This document shows, one piece after another, positions 4,723 through 6,498 of a stretch of DNA of 6,498 nucleotides. Source of the stretch: Arcobacter sp. UBA7394 (GTDB lineage Bacteria > Campylobacterota > Campylobacteria > Campylobacterales > Arcobacteraceae); contig DKNG01000062.1 of the NCBI GenBank assembly GCA_002470185.1, positions 1 to 6,498 of the forward strand. The letters run 5' to 3'. Under the pieces are notes generated by a model. It was not told the origin of the DNA and did not search any database. It saw nothing but the letters and a program-made list of their open reading frames with translations. A program made the translations under genes and the position numbers. Within the stretch, counting starts at the first letter, position 1; every line of letters starts with the position of its first letter.

Positions 4723-6498
4723 ATGAAAGTAAATAGTATAAAAACAAAACTTCTAATATTAATATTAATAAGTATAGTCGTATCATTTTCCATACTTGGA
4801 TTCTATAATGCTCAGAATAACTACACAGCACAATATAATCTAATAAAACATCAAGAATCTGATTTAGCAAAAGAGACTTCAAAATTTATTAATAGTTACT
4901 TACAATCAAAAATTGATATTGCAGAAGCAATTAGAGATGTAATGCCAACAGATGATAGTTTTGATATTCATAATGAGGATATAGTAAAAAAATTACAATT
5001 AGGAACTAATGCTGGTAACTTTGCTTTATTCTTTATTGGAGTAGAAAAGAATGGTAATTTTTTAGGTTCTAATGGACAAAAAAGAACACCTCAAACTACA
5101 GATTATGATTCTAGAAAAAGAGACTGGTATAAACAAGCACTAAAAGAAGGTAAAGGTGGTGTTACTGCCCCTTATGTAGATTTTGATACTAAAAAACTTG
5201 TAGTATCAATCTTTGCTCCTCTAGTTAAAGATGGTAAAACAATTGGTGTTGTAGGTTCTGATATTTTTATTGATACTATTGTTGATACAATATTGGAAGT
5301 TAATTTAGATGGAAAAGGACTTGCATATTTAATTGATCAAAATGACAAAATAATTATTCACAAAGATGCAAAACTGTATAACAAACCCGATTTACTTTTC
5401 TCTCAAATTAAATCTACAAACAAAGACTCATTTGGCGAAGCAAGTGATAATGGTACTAAGAAATTAGTAGCATATAGCACTATTGATACAACTGGATGGA
5501 AACTTGTACTTGAACTTGATAAAGATGAAATCTATGAAGAAATTGATAATAATGTTATTCAAGAAATTCTTTTATATGTAGTTTTATTAGTAATTATATT
5601 GTCAATAATTTTCTATGCACTTCTAAAAATACTAGCTCCACTTAAAGTATTAGAAAATGGTTTAAACTTTTTCTTTAGATATCTAAAAGGTGAAGAATCA
5701 CATATTAATAAACTAAATATCAAAACAAATGATGAGTTTGGTAATATGGCAAGCATGATTGATAAAGAAATGGAAGTAATATCTTCTGGTCTGGAACAAG
5801 ATAGAGAACTAATCAACAATGTAAAAGATGTAGTTTCTCATGTACAAGCAGGAAAACTTGATATAAAAGTAGAAAAATCAACTTCAAATAAATCATTAGA
5901 TGAATTAAAAGATATTCTAAATGATATGATTGAAACTATTAATGAAAATGTAAATAGTGATATTAATCCAATTTTAGCTCAATTAGAAGAGTATTCAAAA
6001 CTTAACTTTGTAAATAGTATTGAAAATCCAGATGGAAATATATCTAGAGGTTTAAATAACCTATGTGACATAATCAATAAAATGTTACAAGAGAATAAAG
6101 CAAATGGATTGGCATTAGATGATAGTTCAAAAATATTACTAACAAATGTTGATATATTAAATAAATCATCAAATGAAACAGCTGTATCACTAGAAGAGAC
6201 TGCCGCTGCACTAGAAGAAATTACATCAACTGTAATCAATAATACAAGTAGAATATCTGAGATGTCAGATCATTCAAATGAATTATCTCAGTCAATTAAA
6301 AAAGGTCAGCAATTAGCTAACTCAACTGTAGTATCTATGGATGAGATAAATGAGCAAACTCAAGCTATTGCTGATGCTATTACTATAATTGATCAGATTG
6401 CATTCCAAACAAATATCTTATCACTTAATGCAGCTGTAGAAGCAGCAACAGCAGGCGAAGCAGGTAAAGGCTTCGCAGTAGTTGCACAAGAGGTTAGA
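4723..6498 (+). CDS. Methyl-accepting chemotaxis protein with dCache sensor, 3'-truncated by the window edge
   Basis: The frame is open from 4723 to the window end, giving 592 residues and no stop. Residues about 8-26 form the first membrane helix, residues about 30-275 a periplasmic double-Cache domain, and residues about 280-302 the second membrane helix. HAMP-like helices follow, with DEFG at 337-340, and further HAMP-like segments seem to lie at about 367-410 and 420-460. The signalling domain includes the conserved tip [24 protein letters not shown] and [10 protein letters not shown] (residues about 556-592), where CheA and CheW bind. The descending helix, the second methylation region and any C-terminal pentapeptide are missing. 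In the sensor, Y128, R133, W135, Y136, Y151 and D180 match in order and spacing the amino-acid-binding motif described for dCache_1 receptors such as Pseudomonas PctA. An amino acid is therefore the predicted ligand. The gene has its own promoter and follows the atpE terminator. Confidence 0.96.
   Translation, partial: MKVNSIKTKLLILILISIVVSFSILGFYNAQNNYTAQYNLIKHQESDLAKETSKFINSYLQSKIDIAEAIRDVMPTDDSFDIHNEDIVKKLQLGTNAGNFALFFIGVEKNGNFLGSNGQKRTPQTTDYDSRKRDWYKQALKEGKGGVTAPYVDFDTKKLVVSIFAPLVKDGKTIGVVGSDIFIDTIVDTILEVNLDGKGLAYLIDQNDKIIIHKDAKLYNKPDLLFSQIKSTNKDSFGEASDNGTKKLVAYSTIDTTGWKLVLELDKDEIYEEIDNNVIQEILLYVVLLVIILSIIFYALLKILAPLKVLENGLNFFFRYLKGEESHINKLNIKTNDEFGNMASMIDKEMEVISSGLEQDRELINNVKDVVSHVQAGKLDIKVEKSTSNKSLDELKDILNDMIETINENVNSDINPILAQLEEYSKLNFVNSIENPDGNISRGLNNLCDIINKMLQENKANGLALDDSSKILLTNVDILNKSSNETAVSLEETAAALEEITSTVINNTSRISEMSDHSNELSQSIKKGQQLANSTVVSMDEINEQTQAIADAITIIDQIAFQTNILSLNAAVEAATAGEAGKGFAVVAQEVR

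Noticed and set aside
5613..5819. Reverse-strand open frame of 68 codons
   Set aside because: It is antisense to the HAMP region of the chemoreceptor, which is strongly supported in the other strand.
5979..6239. Reverse-strand open frame of 86 codons
   Set aside because: It is antisense to the chemoreceptor signalling domain, with a Ser-rich product typical of antisense reading of coiled coil.

Overview
The window reads as chromosomal DNA from a low-GC Campylobacterota bacterium, most likely of the Arcobacter group. The base composition is very AT-rich. AtpE is of the Campylobacterota type: a signal-peptide-like N-terminus, an RNP loop, and its own transcription unit with no other ATP synthase genes beside it. 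The chemoreceptor has the architecture common in that group. The species assignment is inference, as no ribosomal RNA is present. All genes visible are on the + strand, and there is no sign of a mobile element, CRISPR array or tRNA.

Layout. (1) 1-951 is the 3' part of a membrane sensor histidine kinase, whose start and most of whose sensor domain lie before the window. (2) 1010-2197 and 2181-4013 are two exported proteins of unknown function. They overlap by 17 bases and are probably translated as a unit: a 395-residue protein with a signal peptide and two mature cysteines, and a 610-residue lysine/asparagine-rich protein with a signal peptide or anchor, a strongly basic linker, a helical middle and C-terminal TPR/Sel1-like repeats. 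(3) 4014-4205 is intergenic and holds a good housekeeping -10 followed by a leader of roughly 115 bases that can fold into adjacent hairpins. (4) 4206-4520 is atpE, the c-ring subunit of F1Fo ATP synthase, followed by a strong intrinsic terminator. (5) 4723 to the window end is a methyl-accepting chemotaxis protein without its C-terminus. It has a dCache sensor domain carrying the residues expected of amino-acid binding, then HAMP-like helices and the signalling tip.

How they work together. The histidine kinase lies just upstream of the two exported proteins on the same strand and could be co-transcribed with them, although a possible promoter overlaps its stop codon. AtpE and the chemoreceptor look like independent transcription units. 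The points most worth a second look are the leader in front of atpE, the undescribed exported-protein pair beside a histidine kinase, and the predicted amino-acid specificity of the chemoreceptor.
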